A DNA stretch of 64,000 nucleotides, from NCBI GenBank assembly GCA_963971535.1, contig OZ020591.1:14919123-14983122 (forward strand), in the 5' to 3' direction. The stretch's first letter is position 1; each line of letters opens with the position of its first letter. Of the stretch, positions 10,391 to 23,093 are shown in pieces. The notes under the pieces were generated by a model, which ran no database searches, was not told where the DNA came from, and saw only the letters and a list, made by a program, of their open reading frames with translations. This DNA is from Notolepis coatsorum. Taxonomy: Eukaryota; Chordata; Actinopteri; Aulopiformes; Paralepididae. A program made the position numbers and the translations under genes.

Positions 10391-12705
10391 ATTCCAATCT
10401 GGCTTCAGAACATCCCACTCCACTAACACATGCCTTCTCTATTTAAACGACCACATCAAACAAGAGGTGGACGCGGGCAAATACTGCGGCATGGTCATGC
10501 TGGACCTACAAAAGGCCTTCGACACTGTCAATCACACCATTCTGATTGACAAGCTAAAAGCAATTGGTTTTGATAGTCTATCAGTGAGCTGGATGCAATC
10601 CTACCTGGAGGGGAGAGAGCAGATGGTGGAGGTAAACGGTACCCTATCCCCCCCCCTCACAGTAAGCTGTGGTGTTCCACAAGGAAGCATACTAGGTCCG
10701 CTACTGTTCCTAATTTATGCAAATGACATGTCGTCAGCTTGTGACTGCAACTTGTTCCTGTTTGCGGACGACTCAGCCCTGCTGGTCTCTGACAAGAACA
10801 AGTTACAGGTTGAAAAAACCCTCAGCTCGGAACTATAGGCAAAATCTGCATATGGCTCGCTGATAACAAACTATCATTACACATGGGCAAAACAGAGTCC
10901 ATTCTCTTCGGTTCAAATAACAAACTCAGCAAGACCGACGGCTTCTCAGTTACAGTGGGTGACAATATTGTCACAAGGAAAGAAGATATTACCTACCTGG
11001 GTTCCATCCTAGAGGCAAATCTTTCCTGTGACAAAATGGCATCCAATGTAATAAAAAAAGTCAACCAACGAACTCGATTCTTGTACCGGATCTCCTCACT
11101 GGTAAACAAGAATACCCTGAAGACTCTAGCAAGAGCACTCATTCTATGCTTGCACCTCATGGTACCAAAGCACCTCAAAGGCGCTAAAAAAAAAATTACA
11201 AACATCTCAAAACAAACTGGTCAGACTACTGCTTGACCTTACTCCTAGAACCCACCTCACCCCTGCCCACTTTGACAACCTAGGATGGCTTAGAGTAGAC
11301 GACAGAGTACAGCAACTTGCAATGGGCCTGGTCTACAAGATACACTACACCAGTGGTTCCCAAAGTCGGGGTCGCGACCCAAAGGTGGGCCGCGAGCAGC
11401 CACGGATGGGCCGCGAGATGATTAAAAAAAAATAATAAAAACTTTTTTTATTTTTTTTATTTAAATTTTTTTTGTCAGGCCACTGAACTTAGAAGCAGGC
11501 CAGGACAGTGTTTCTAGTTGTATTCTAAAATTCTATTCTATAGTATTCTAAAATGTGACTATATGGTTTTATATTAACTTAATAAATAAACAAAAACGAA
11601 AAATCTACTTATTTCAACGAACATTTCAAACTAAATAACAGATTATGCACATAAAACGCTGAAAACAACCGAAGCAACAATAGTATTTTAATGAGGCTAT
11701 TATTATTATCATTATTATTTTGCAACAAGTTAGCCCTCTCATAAATAGCACATATAAATGAATAACTAACTTGAACTAACTTAATAGGATTGAAGTGATA
11801 TTTGGCTTAAAAAATCGGTCGCATGACAAAAAAAAAAAAAAAAAAGCCAGACGATGTGCATTGGGCCGCGGCTCTCTGACGCCTTATTTTCTGGGCCCCG
11901 GCCTGAAAAGTTTGGGAACCCCTGCACTACACGACCAAGGTACCCATGTACATGTCAAAATACTTCCCAAAGGTCAGTGAATACCACGATCACAACACCA
12001 GAGGGAGCTCCACAAATCATGTTAAACCCAGATTCGGCTCAAACAAGGGACTAAACACGTTTTTCGCAATTATGCCACATCAATGTGGAACGCCCTACCC
12101 AAAGCTGTAAAGGAATGTGAATCACTACCCACTTTCAAAAACACTCTCAAAAAACACCTAAGGGAGACTGCAACTCGAAACTGGCCCCTGTAAATGTCCG
12201 AACACAACCCCCTCCAATGTACAGTAAATTACCAAGTATGGTCTTGTCAATAATCCAATGTACAGTTTTGTTTGTACAGTTGTACAGTGTCGCCCACCCA
12301 CCCCTCCTACCCCCCCCCCCCCCCCCCCCACTCCTACCCAACCCCCCCCCCCCCACCCACCCAACCACCTCCAATGTACAGTCCCCCCCCAACCCCCCCC
12401 TACCCAATCCAATGTACAGTTTCTACGTCAAATGTATATACTTCTTTTTCTGGACTCTTTTTGTATCACAAACCGTACTGTAATTGCAAATCTGATATGT
12501 CATAAATGTATAGATGTAGCAGTTCTGTCTATCTGTATGTCATGTATGTCATATATGTTACGATGAATTGAAAATGGGGGACCCTGATGTAAACAAGACG
12601 AAAGTCTTTCTCTGGTCTGCATCCCCTTAACAATTGTATGTATTGAGCTGTACTGTACTGTACCCATTCTGCAATCTGTTAATAAAGTTGTCAATCAATC
12701 AATCA
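10391..12705 (+). mobile_element. LINE-alpha copy B inside the L1 endonuclease
   Basis: A 5'-truncated LINE-alpha that begins mid-RT at FQSGFRTSHSTNTC. The RT core is readable with [14 protein letters not shown] and FADDSALL; extra bases near 10836 and a short deletion near 11147 break the frame. It carries a hAT element (11351-11924), then the C-terminal region and a 3' UTR like copy A, ending in AATAAAGTTGTCAATCAATC repeats. Flanking L1 sequence would read straight through (KKDRK then GRYSIV), so at most a very short target duplication (AAA) was made. Confidence 0.88.
11351..11924. mobile_element. Non-autonomous hAT element with 8-bp TSD
   Basis: The ends are inverted repeats CAGTGGTTCCCAAAGT and CAGGGGTTCCCAAACT. 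Perfect 8-bp target duplications CACTACAC flank it (11343-11350 and 11925-11932). It is 574 bp, AT-rich with a long A-run, and has no transposase frame. Removing it restores the LINE-alpha sequence, confirming the boundaries. Confidence 0.95.
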
Positions 12706-15700
12706 AAGGGAGGTACTCGATAGTTACATGTAAAATAGATAACGTAATGATAACACTAGTGAACACATACACCCCTCCCGAGAGCGACAGAAGATTTTTC
12801 GAACTCTTATTTGACACAATAGCCTCTGAGGCGGAAGGGATACTGATATGTGCAGGGGACTGGAATACTATATTGAATTATTCACTTGACACAACAAGTA
12901 AATCCAGACACAACTCTCAGAGATCAAAGGACTTGAATATCTTGATTAGTGAAGCGGGAATGATGGAGGTATGAGAAACCTAAATGCAGGAGAAAGGGAC
13001 TTTACTCATTACTCTGCGACGCACAAGGTACACTCTAGGCTAGACTTCTTTTTAATAGATAAGAGAGAGAGAGACGGGGTGGAGAGCTGCTTGATAGGAA
13101 CGGCAGACATCTTAGATCACAATATGGTATATCTGACCATATACTTGAACAACAGACAACGAGACACACTCTGGAGGCTGAACTTGGGGATTCTGAATGG
13201 GGAGGATCTCGTGAATCAGATCAGGAAGGAGATAACCGAATCTATTAAAAATAATGTGGACAGCCGAGTGAAACCGACCATCCTATGGGACACAATCAAG
13301 GCAATTATGAGGGGATACCTAATCTCAAAGACTGCACACTTGAATAAGTATAGGCAAATGAAATATGATCAATTACAGAGAGACTTGAGAAAACTCGAGC
13401 AACAGGTGCAGGGAGGGGAGTGGGGGGGGGTGACAGGGAACAGATGAAGGGGATAAAATCACAGCTTGAGGAGATGGGAAAAGGAGAGCTAGAAAAGAAT
13501 TTAAGATACACAAAACAAACCTTCTATGAATCAGGCCCAAGGGCAACCAAGATCTTAGCAAAACGACTCAAGGCCCAGCAGAGCAGACATTTTATCCACA
13601 AGATCAGGGAACCCCAATCAGGAGAGGAGACATATGAACCTGAAGAAATTCAACGTATATTCAAGGAATACTATGAAAAGTTGTACTCACAACCCGAGAT
13701 GGAAGACGAGGAGAAAATTGTACAGTTTTTATCATCCTTGGATCTCCAGAGTATAGGGAAAATAGAGAATAAAGCCTTGATCTCCCCCATCACAAAGGAA
13801 GAACTAGATATAGCCATAGGAAGACTGAAAGCAAACAAAACTCCAGGGAGCGACGGGTTTCCAAACGAGTGGTACAAAATCTTTAAAGAAGACCTGGCCC
13901 CAGTAATGCTAGATTCTTTTAACTGGACACTTGAAAAGGCAGAAGCCCCCCCGTCCTGGAAAGAGGCGGTGATATCAGTTATACCAAAAGAAGGGAAGAA
14001 TAAGGAACATTGCGAATCATATCGTCCCATATCGATGTTAAACAGGGATTACAAGCTGTTCACATCTATACTAACTAGGAGAATGGAGGACATCCTCCCT
14101 GACCTGATTCACGAGGACCAGACAGGGTTCATAAAAGGCAGACAGACATAGGACAATGTTAGGCGCACTTTACATGTGATAGAACAGGTGGAAAAACAAC
14201 AACTCCCAGCAGCCTTGGTAAGTTTAGATGCGGAAAAGGCTTTCGACAGGGTCAGATGGTCCTTCCTGTTTAGGGTTTTGGAAAGATTTGGATTTGACGA
14301 TCAATTCATCAGCTGTATAAGAGCTCTATACGACAATCCAAATGCTAGAGTAAAGATTAACGGTAGCTTGTCGGACAGATTCAAACTGTTCAGAGGGACG
14401 CGCCAGGGATGTTGTGAAAGCCCTCTTCGCGATTTTCATAGAACCATTAGCCCAAGCCATTAGAGAAAGTAAAGAAATTAAGGGTGTCAGAATAGCAAGG
14501 GGGGACCACAGGATAGGCCTTTTTGCGGATGATATTATAATATACCTCCAAAACCCAAATTTGACCTTCCCCAAGTTAATGACCATACTAAATGATTATG
14601 GCTGGATGTCAGGATACAAGCTGAATGTCGCGAAAACCCAGATTCTCACTTACAACTTCTCACCCAGTAGTGGAATGAGGAATGATTACAAACTAAATTG
14701 GGAAGCTGAATCAATGACCTACCTGGGAGTGATTATCAACAAGGATATGTGCAAATTAGAAGCGGCTAATTACAATAAGATTAATGATAAATTACAGAAG
14801 GATTGGTCGAGATGGGCTACGGATTTCAGTACCAGAATAGAAGTGATCAAAATGAATATTCTGCCAAGGCTGTTGTATCTCTTCCTCTCACTACCAGTCA
14901 AGGTCCCCGACTCCCAATTCATAGCATGGGACAAACAGATCTCTAGGTTCATATGGGCAGGGGGCAGACCTAGGGTGAAATTCAAAACATTGCAAATTGA
15001 AAAAGAGGGAGGAGGCCTGACACTACCTAATCTAAAGGAATACTACTATGCAGCCCAGCTGAGATATGCCGTTTACTGGTGCTCAAGAGCATACAGGGCC
15101 AGGTGGAAGGACATAGAGACACACCTAGGACGTGTCCAACCTCAGGCCAGATTGGGGGGGAAAGAACACAAAACAAAACAGGGAAATAATTCAATAGTGG
15201 ACCACACACTGATGGTTTGGAATGAGGTGGTCAGGAAATACAAATCAAAAGAAGACAGTAGACTTCTGATTTGGCCTTCCCAGACCTCAGGCTTTAGCCC
15301 GGGAACACTGGACGCCACTTTTGATGGGTTGAGAGATAGAGGTATAACAGCCATATGTACACTTTTAGAGAACCATAACTTCATGTCTTTTGAGCAATTT
15401 AAGAGAAATTTTTTGGGAAATGACAATTTGTTTAGATATCTACAGCTGCGACACTTCTATGATACAGAAGTCAAGAATAGGATATCAGTAGGTGGTAACG
15501 GGGTGGTGGGAATGATGGAAATGGCGTATACGCGAACTCCAGTGAAAATAGTATCGGAAATGTACAAAAGTTTACAAGCTCGCAACAACTGTGATTCATA
15601 TAATGTGAAGAAGAAATGGGAAAGTGAACCGAGTATAATCTTGACGGAGGATGATTGGCATTCTATATGTGAGACACAACACTCATCCACTAGCTCTAGA

Positions 15701-16190
15701 GGATGGAGAGAATTCGGTTTGAAAAATGTGATGAGATTTTTTATCACACCGCAAATTAAGAGTAAACAATTAAAAGGGCAACAACCCTGCTGGAGACAGT
15801 GTGGACAGATGAATGCCAACCACTCTCACATATTTTGGCTATGTGATAAAGTGCAACCATTTTGGAAGAGTGTTACACAGGAAATGTACAGAATTCTTAG
15901 CTATGAATTCCCCATGGAACCCCAGCTGATATACCTGGGTGCTGGGTTTGATCACAGAGGAGACCATACACAATGAGGACTAGTACCTGTTCAAAATCAT
16001 GATAATAGCTGGTAAGAAGGCCATCACAAGGAGCTGGCTCAAAGAAGCCGCTCCAGACAAAGAGACATGGAGGGGAATAGTGGAGGAGATAAGCGATATG
16101 GAAAAAATGACATTCCTGCTGAGAATGAAGGCGGAGACATACGACAGACGCTGGTCGAAATGGACAACATATGAGCCGGTAGATGTGTAA
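12706..16190 (+). pseudogene. L1-like ORF2, endonuclease end, RT and C-terminus
   Basis: Continues ORF2 after the LINE-alpha insertion: ILICAGDWNTILNY (endonuclease), a frameshift near 12972, then SRLDFFLI and DHNMVYLT. The RT domain follows with [31 protein letters not shown], a stop at 14149-14151, [13 protein letters not shown], a frameshift near 14410, and LFADDIIIYLQN holding the catalytic FADD (about 14520-14535). The C-terminus has a knuckle CWRQCGQMNANHSHIFWLC. A last frameshift near 15975 leads to the end at 16190. At least five lesions make it inactive. Confidence 0.9.
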
Positions 16191-16396
16191 AGACTGCCAT
16201 GGCTCAATCAAAACAGACCCGACACACCAAGAGCAAATACAGCTCCCCCCCCCCCCACCATACAACACTGTCCTGTCCTGTGAGTCTTGTCTGTCCTGTG
16301 GTGGTGGTTGTCATATTACTACTGTTCTGTATAATGCTTATGTAAAAGTTAAAAGGGAAGAGTTATAAAAATAAAATAATAATAATAATAATAATG

Positions 16397-17394
16397 AATC
16401 CTGGAAAAAATGGGTAAGACATCTATGCAAACATGGGAAAAGTTGCTATGCAAATACTGCAAAAGAAAAGTTTCTAACTGAAAATGTGAAAAAGTGACTG
16501 TGAAAAGGAAATGGAGAATGTTTTTGTGAAAATGATGTGAAAAAGTGACTTTGGAAAAAAAAGAGGAAAATGAACAAAAATAAAGAGTTTTAAATTAAAC
16601 CATTATTTAATTTTTCTGCCTAAGTTACGTCTCTAAACTCTTATTGACATAAAGACATGTTTTAAAGTTCACATCACTCCCTGTTCCTTATATTACGGGG
16701 AGAGGGGCTAATAGGTTAGACCCATGTGATGACATTAAGAGATTTCTCACAAATGAATAATATAGCCATACCATCGGTAATATGAATAAAAACAATCTTT
16801 GTATTAAATTAGTGTAAATATTTCAATTAAATAATGTAAATGTAAAGTCTCTTAACATTGACCACTGAAGTCCTGCTAGGGATCAGAGCTTCAAGCACGT
16901 GACCCACCAGTTCTGTGGTGAAACAGGCTCTGAGGTTTTGTCAGATGCTCTCTGGCTCCACCAGTTCTGTTCCGTTATGGCTTCGCTCAGCACCAGTTGC
17001 ATATATCTCGCTTCAGCATATATACACTGAATAATTTCACAAATGTACCTTTAAATGCCAGCATTCATCTGGCCACACCCCCATCCGCTTACCTACATAA
17101 GCAGGGATGGTGCCACACACTCATCTCCTTCTCAAATTTCATCACAAGCAACGTGTTGCTCATATGCCCACTTGACGTGGAGAAAAATATTGTTTACAAG
17201 GAAAGGAAGAACAAGGAGATACGTTGACATCATATCTTTATTTTCTCTCTCACTATTTTCGAGAAAATACGGCGATATTGTCTTCGTACTGGAGTGTCTG
17301 GAAGATGATGATCATTCTAAAAATCCTCAACCGGTTTTCGTATTGGGAGCACGCCGCTGCATGCTTCTCAACTGCAGTTCCTTGCTGTGTTTGT
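16397..17394. other. No gene recognised; short shared repeat inside
   Basis: AT-rich sequence. A segment of about 60 bp at 16907-16966, starting CCAGTTCTGTGGTGAAACAG, is repeated at 30264-30323. Apparent small frames here show no family resemblance. Confidence 0.45.
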
Positions 17395-18276
17395 TCAAGT
17401 TTCAAGTTTCAAGTTTCTTTAATAGTTGTCATACAGAAGTACAGAATACTTTTGTACAAAATGCTTCTTACTGTTGCGCTCCAGAGACTGTGCATGACAA
17501 GATAAGTATGAAATAAAAACATAGTAAAAATTAGAAGAAAAAAAAGAGGTCACAGTGTTCAGTTTAGACATATGTACAATGTTCGTAGACGTAGTTACCA
17601 TACAATATACAATACTGTGCAGTGTACTAATATACAATACTATATAGTGCAAGGCATAAATGGACGAGGTGCAGTTTAGGTACAATTCACAGTAGGTGTA
17701 CGAGTTGTAGTGCAAATCCTTTATCAATAAATATAAAGTGTAAGTGTGTTTGTGTGATCTAAAGTGTGGAGAGTGGGTGCTGCAGTGTGTTGTTTGTTTG
17801 AGTGAGTGTGTGTGTGCGTGTGGGTGTGTGTGCTGTGTGCATTTGATGGTTGTTGCATAGTGATTATTGTTCGTTTAGCGATTATTGTTCGTTTAGCAGC
17901 CTGATGGCCTGGGGATAGAAGCTCCTTCTGAGTCTTTCTGTGCTCGCCATAAGACTCCGGTATCGCTTGCCTGACGGCAGCAGTTCAAAGAGGCAGTTGT
18001 TCGGGTGGCTCGAGTCCTTAATAATTCTCTTAGCCTTCCCCTTGCACCGCTTGTTGTAAATGTTCTGGAGGGTGGGAAGCCCCCCTCTAATTGTGCGTTC
18101 GGCTGAACGTGTCACTCTTTGTAGTCTGCTACGGTCTTGTGCAGTGCTATTCCCAAACCAGGAGGTGATGTTGCCGGTCAGGATGCTCTCTATTGTACAT
18201 GAGTAGAAGTTCCTAAGGATCTTCTGACTGACTTGGAACTTCCTTAGGCGCCTGAGGAAGTAGAGGGGTGAAACCT
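17395..18276 (-). mobile_element. LINE-beta (Rex1/L2-like) 3' fragment
   Basis: On the minus strand the element reads from a truncated RT end to its 3' tail. The C-terminal frame (18115 down to 17882) contains RSAERTIRGGLPTLQNIYN, IIKDSSHPNNCLFELLPSG and RRSFYPQAIRLLNEQ, a signature common to fish Rex1/L2-type LINEs. Upstream, up to about 18276, FLRRLRKFQVSQKILRNFYS is readable. The 3' UTR runs to 17395 and ends in repeats of AAACTTG. Related 3' ends occur at 55905-56035 and 59310-59475. Confidence 0.85.
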
Positions 18277-20636
18277 GTCAGGCCACAGCTGAACTGTCGG
18301 ACGCGCCGCTGTTGTGAGAAGCGGTGGGTTTCAGGTTGGGTGAGTACTGTTGCTGGCGGGCTTCACTTGTCTGTTAGTGCTATGGGGGCTACTTGACAAT
18401 GTTTATGGAAACCGGCCCCAGGCTAGGGTCCTTTGTTCAGCCACCTAGGCGACAGAAGACCTTGGTCTGAAGACCATTGTAGTTTTAACTAGTGGGCCGC
18501 GACCATTAACACTGGTGATCCCTGTGTGTTCTGGACGAGTGGTTATCTCTCTGTCCCGTGTTAAGCCCCTTCTTTCATATCCAAATGAGAGTATTCCTTC
18601 ACGAGGAGATATGTGCATGGATGTGCGATAGCGGCAGATCCATGTTCAAGTCAGCTACACAGGCCAGTTTGGTATTGTGCTGATTCCGTCGGGTGTTGGT
18701 AAAATCACCGTTGTAAAGCAGTGTTGACATCTTGTTTCTCTTAAAAAGTGAGGAGAGGTTCAGAACGGCGGCCTGTCTGGGTGAGTGTTATGTCATTGTA
18801 TACATGTTCAGGTGATAGCTGCTTAGCTTACGGTTGGCCAGTCAGCTGTTAGCTGCTGCGTTAGCCTGCTGGGATCGCTGCATGGCCTACTTAGGTTGGG
18901 CCTACTGTTAGCCAGTCAGCTGTTAGCTGCGGCGCTAGCATGTCGTGATCACTAGGTAACGTTAGCTTGCTGCTATAGGCCAAGGCCTGGCGCGGGGTAG
19001 CTTTAGCTCCTCGCGCGCCGCCGCGAGCTCGCTTCTGGTCGCGTGCGCCGTTAGCTCGGCGTCTCGCGAGCAGGGGCAGTAGCGCCCGAACGGTTGGAGC
19101 GGCCGTTAGCTTAATGCTACTCTGTTGAACGTGCTTTGATTATAAACATGTTTTACACTCTTGACTACGACGTCATCCTTGACAGGGGATGTTCGTCGAC
19201 CCTGCCCTGAGCCTGGACGGGGATTGCGTCAACAAAGAGGACTGTAGCGACTGGTTGGAGCGGCGACGCTGCCCGGATCGAACAACACAGGACGGCTGTG
19301 TTCTACGGTATCTTGTGACTGCACTTCGCTGATCTACGTTCCGGGTAGGACAAGGTTGACCAGACCTTATAACACGTCTTCTGGTTTTACTTTTCTAAAT
19401 GTTTTGTGAGTGACGATGTTTTCCCAAAACGTGTGTTGCTGCAATGCATTTAGGATACGACGCGAGTTATGTGTGAACCGTCTTGTCACTGGCAGTTAGC
19501 TTCTCCGTGCAAATCGGGTTGTTACAGATGTGAAAATGATCTGGTTGTTGTGTGAGAAACATCATGTGTGTTGTTATGTACCGTGTACTCACAACTAAGG
19601 TAACTAACCTATGAAGCTATGCTTAGTGACAAGTGAGTAAAAGAATGTTCTTTTCTCAGCCTGTGATGACAATGAACAGTGTTCACATATTAACAGGTTT
19701 CCTGTTTTAACTGGCCGTATTAAGGGTAAAATAAGAGGATTGTGTTTCCCCCCGGTTCCCTGGGGACTTTTTCATCCTCCTATCAGACATGTTGCACTAC
19801 ATTGTGTCTTTTGTGTGGTAGGGATGCGATGTAACCCTTAGCTTGATTGCTGAGGTTGTGCTAAAACGGCTGGAGAAACTTTATTTTCCTGAAAGAAAAG
19901 ATTGTTTGGTCGCTGTCGTGTGTGCTTAGCAAGGCCTGTGGCCGATACTAATCGAGAATTATGTATTCTCTCATTATGAAAAACGGCGTTCCTCTGTAGA
20001 GTGTTTTTGCCATTTTTTTGTAGGTGATGGTGGGTTGTGTGTGTCATGTGACCTACAACTGGGTTGGACTGGCCACAGAAGCACATGTGTATGTTGGACC
20101 GGGGCTCTTAGAGCCCTCTCTATTCTGTGTTTTTTCCTTAGTAAAAATCAGATAGCAGGTTAGCTCATGCGCTGTGTGGAGCTGTCAAACGCTTCATAGA
20201 GCTGACTATGACTGTGTCATATTCTCTTTTTGTCATTACATCGTATCATGGGTGTGGGGTCGTAAAGGGGTGAACTGGTAACCTTTCCTCTCCCCCTTGT
20301 TTCTGTCGGTCAGGGGTACACCCCCTGTCCTTCAAGGTCCCGTCACGTTGCGGTTCGGCACGTTACGGGGGGGGGGGGGGGAGTTTCCTGGTCCCACGGC
20401 CTGGTATATTGGGCGTGTGCACCGCAGGAATTCCCCCGCCATAGAGTACGTCACCGTGCGCGTCTCTGTTGGTAGGACTTCCGTGTGCTGTTCAGGTCCA
20501 AAACACAATGAACGAGTCAAAACAAGCATATAAAATATATTTTATTGACTAAATCAAGAAAGGAGGTACAGAATCTTTGTGTTTGATATGAATGAAGATA
20601 AACAGAAATCAGTCACAAAAGAAAAATAAGTCCTAA
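18277..20636. other. About 2.4 kb without a recognised gene
   Basis: No frame with family resemblance. There is a CpG-rich stretch near 18960-19100 and a run of 16 G near 20370. The sequence could be an LTR, a promoter region or unique DNA; I could not find paired ends or a target duplication. Confidence 0.4.
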
Positions 20637-20932
20637 GGGTTCCTATTGGGTATACTACTTAGTATAAGTACATGGGGTTCCTATTGGGTATACTACTTAG
20701 TATAAGTACATGGGGTTCCTATTGGGTATACTACTTAGTATAAGTACATGGGGTTCCTATTGGGTATACTACTTAGTATAAGTACATGGGGTTCCTATTG
20801 GGTATACTACTTAGTATAAGTACATGGGGTTCCTATTGGGTATACTACTTAGTATAAGTACATGGGATTCATATTGGGTATACTGCTTAGTATATTACAT
20901 GGGGTTCCTATTGAGTATACTGCTTAGTATAT
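20637..20932. repeat. 38-bp minisatellite, block 1
   Basis: The unit GGGTTCCTATTGGGTATACT plus ACTTAGTATAAGTACATG is repeated about 7.8 times; the last copies diverge (TTGAGTATACTGC). Two more blocks of the same unit lie at 22219-22300 and 23843-23872, so the array was split by insertions. Confidence 0.95.
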
Positions 20933-20962
20933 GTTGTAAATTCCCCACTATTTTGCCATACT

Positions 20963-21514
20963 GTGTATTATTATTTCTATCCAGGCATTACTTTCAGGAT
21001 TGAATTCAAAGTCTCCCTGCTCACCCACAAATGCCTCTACGGAAACGCCCCCCTATACCTCAAAGAACTCATCACCCCTCACTCCTCCTCTCGACATCTC
21101 CGCTCTGGTCAGGCAAACCTCCTCCAGTGCCAAGGACAAATCTATGCACTATGGGAGATCGGGCTTTTTGCTCCTCCGCTCCCAGTCTGTGGAATGCTCT
21201 CCCTGACTACCTGAGAGCACCACAGACTGTGGATGTTTTTAAGAAAGGCCTCAAAACCCACCTTTTTAGTAGAGCCTTCTGTTGACCTTTTATCAAATCT
21301 TTTTTTTGCTCCACACATTTTATGTTCTTTTACCAATTTATTTTATCAGTTTTATTATTCTATGTTTCTCTGCTATTTTATGTTTTAGTCTTGCCTATTT
21401 TTATATTCTTTCTTTCCTTTATTCTCGCTAGCTTTTAAGTCCCTTTAACTGTAGCGCTCTGAGAGTTGCCCCGCAACTGTAAAGCGCATTACAAATGAAA
21501 TCTATTATTATTAC
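20963..21514 (+). pseudogene. L2-like LINE C-terminus and 3' UTR
   Basis: Translation gives RIEFKVSLLTHKCLYGNAP, then after a frameshift near 21125 SLWNALPDYLRAPQ and FKKGLKTHLFSRAF, the usual end of L2-type ORF2. The 3' UTR ends AAAGCGCATTACAAATGAAA followed by TCTATTATTATTAC, a typical L2 tail. It sits inside the first interruption of the 38-bp minisatellite. Confidence 0.82.
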
Positions 21515-22218
21515 TTTGGACAGCCCAGGGGGTATTCTTGTTCCTAGTCAGGCATCTCTCCAGACAGCCCAAGGGTCCTTAGTCTGGTAATTAAATACAG
21601 GTGGTGAATTGCCAGCACCTGTGTTTCCATTTGCAGACTGAGAGTGCGTCCTTGAGGAAGTAAGTTATCACCAGCCTGCAATGTAATGCCTGTGGTTTAT
21701 GCTACAGTAGGTAAATGTCATATGTAGCCTGCATTGTGTGTTGTTGGGGCGCTGTGATTTGTGTGTATGATTATGGCTTGGGGTTTGCTGCTTTGTGTTG
21801 TGTTTGGTCCGTGCCGCTAATTGAGCTAGTGCTAGCCAGCTGGCTATGCTATATGGCATATTTCCATTGGCATGTCAGCACTGGCGCTGGCTCGGTTGGC
21901 CGCATGGGCCGGGCATGGCACGGGGTAGCGACTAGCCGTGGTCATGCATATGGGTCACCTAGCGGCCTAATGCAGGCAGTGGATAGTGCATGATGCATAT
22001 GACCTTTACCTCTGCTAATTATGTATTATGTATTATAATTCCTTGTTTCTGCTTATGCGTTACAGAAGCCACTCTGAAACACCATCTCATTCAACAACAG
22101 AATCCTAAATAAAACTACAAAGGACTGTTCTCTGTGTCTGTGTCCGCTCTCTGACCGGGGTGTGCCGTCTGGATGAAGTGGCTCCAGCAAACATTGCAAA
22201 CAAACATTATATCTTCAA
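21515..22218. other. Unassigned part of minisatellite interruption
   Basis: No coding signal found. An AATAAA near 22108 followed by GT-rich sequence could be a 3' end of a transcript or LTR. The right edge meets the second 38-bp block at 22219. Confidence 0.35.
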
Positions 22219-22300
22219 TAGTATAAGTACATGGGGTTCCTATTGAGTATGCTGCTTAGTATAAGTACATGGGGTTCCTATTGTGTATACTGCTTAGTAT
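22219..22300. repeat. 38-bp minisatellite, block 2
   Basis: About two copies of the unit also seen at 20637-20932, with the variants TTGAGTATGCTGC and TTGTGTATACTGC. Confidence 0.9.
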
Positions 22301-22315
22301 GGGAACAGAATTTTT

Positions 22316-22663
22316 GGGCGGCACAGTGATGTAGGGGTTAACACTGTCGCCTCACAGCTAGAAGGTCCTGTGTTCGATTTTTTTCGCTTGGGGACCAGGT
22401 TGCTGCAATGCCAGGTACCCAGGTGGGGTATCTCCCAGGCCTTTCTGTGTGGAGTTTGCATGTTCTCCCCGTGCTCGCAAGGGATCCCTCCAGATAAAAT
22501 AAACCCAAAGGAAAAACATGTAGAACAGATCGCTAACTCTGTCGCGTCCCTGACAAAGAGGGACAGGGCGCGGCCCATGTCTGCTCCCGGCTGCCCTTGG
22601 GGGGGAAGGATGACGAGATGGGAAAAGTGCAGAGACCTTTCATCAGTGCATGTGTGTGTGAGT
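22316..22663 (+). mobile_element. SINE-1, tRNA-derived
   Basis: Begins GGGCGGCACAGTGATGTAGG, with GTCGCCTCACAGCTAGAAGG and a degraded B box GTGTTCGATTT, followed by CTTTCTGTGTGGAGTTTGCA and TGTTCTCCCCGTG. This is a SINE type common in teleosts. Its 3' part is cut by the hAT element at 22664 and probably resumes at 23787-23840. Confidence 0.8.
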
Positions 22664-22915
22664 CAGTGCATGTGAGCGGATCGGCGCGGGCGAGAAATCC
22701 GCTCTTCGCTCTAGACGGCTTGTTCCGCTCCGCTAATCGCTCATGTTGACCCTGCCCCCAAGTCGCTCTCCGCTCGCTCACCGCTCACCTTCATTTACGA
22801 ATGAAGCGCTCCCCGCTCCAAATCGCTCACAGCTCGCTCGGCAGATTTTTTTTTTTTTTTTGGAGCATGGTGTAAATTAGCTTGATTTGACCAAACTACA
22901 ACAGTCTACACCCCC

Positions 22916-22982
22916 TGGGCCCCTTAACAATTGTTTGTATTGAGCCGTATTGTAATTGTACCCATTCTGCAATGTTAAATAA
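22916..22982 (+). mobile_element. LINE-alpha 3' tail fragment
   Basis: The words CCCCTTAACAATTGTTTGTA, TTGAGCCGTATTG and GTACCCATTCTGCAATGTTAAATAA (split here for length) match the last part of the LINE-alpha 3' UTR. Only the extreme 3' end is present. Confidence 0.6.
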
Positions 22983-23093
22983 CGTAATATCCATTCAACT
23001 AGCTCTACTAAGCGATGGTAGCTAGCCTAGCCACAATGCTATGGTCGCTGCCATTCATGTTAGCATGTAAGCTAACATCAACAACAATGGCGG

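Larger units (their letters stand above)
7130..16396 (+). mobile_element. L1/Tx1-like LINE, interrupted and partly duplicated
   Basis: A near full-length L1-type retrotransposon with 5' region, ORF1, an inter-ORF spacer (9765-10135), ORF2 (endonuclease, RT, C-terminal zinc knuckle), a 3' UTR and an (AAT)n tail ending at 16396. It is dead in its present form: ORF1 has an in-frame stop and is tandemly duplicated, ORF2 has several stops and frameshifts, and a LINE-alpha copy occupies 10391-12705 inside the endonuclease. The left edge is uncertain within about 50 bp. The ORF1/ORF2 layout and motif set support the L1 superfamily, probably the fish Tx1-like branch. Confidence 0.88.
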
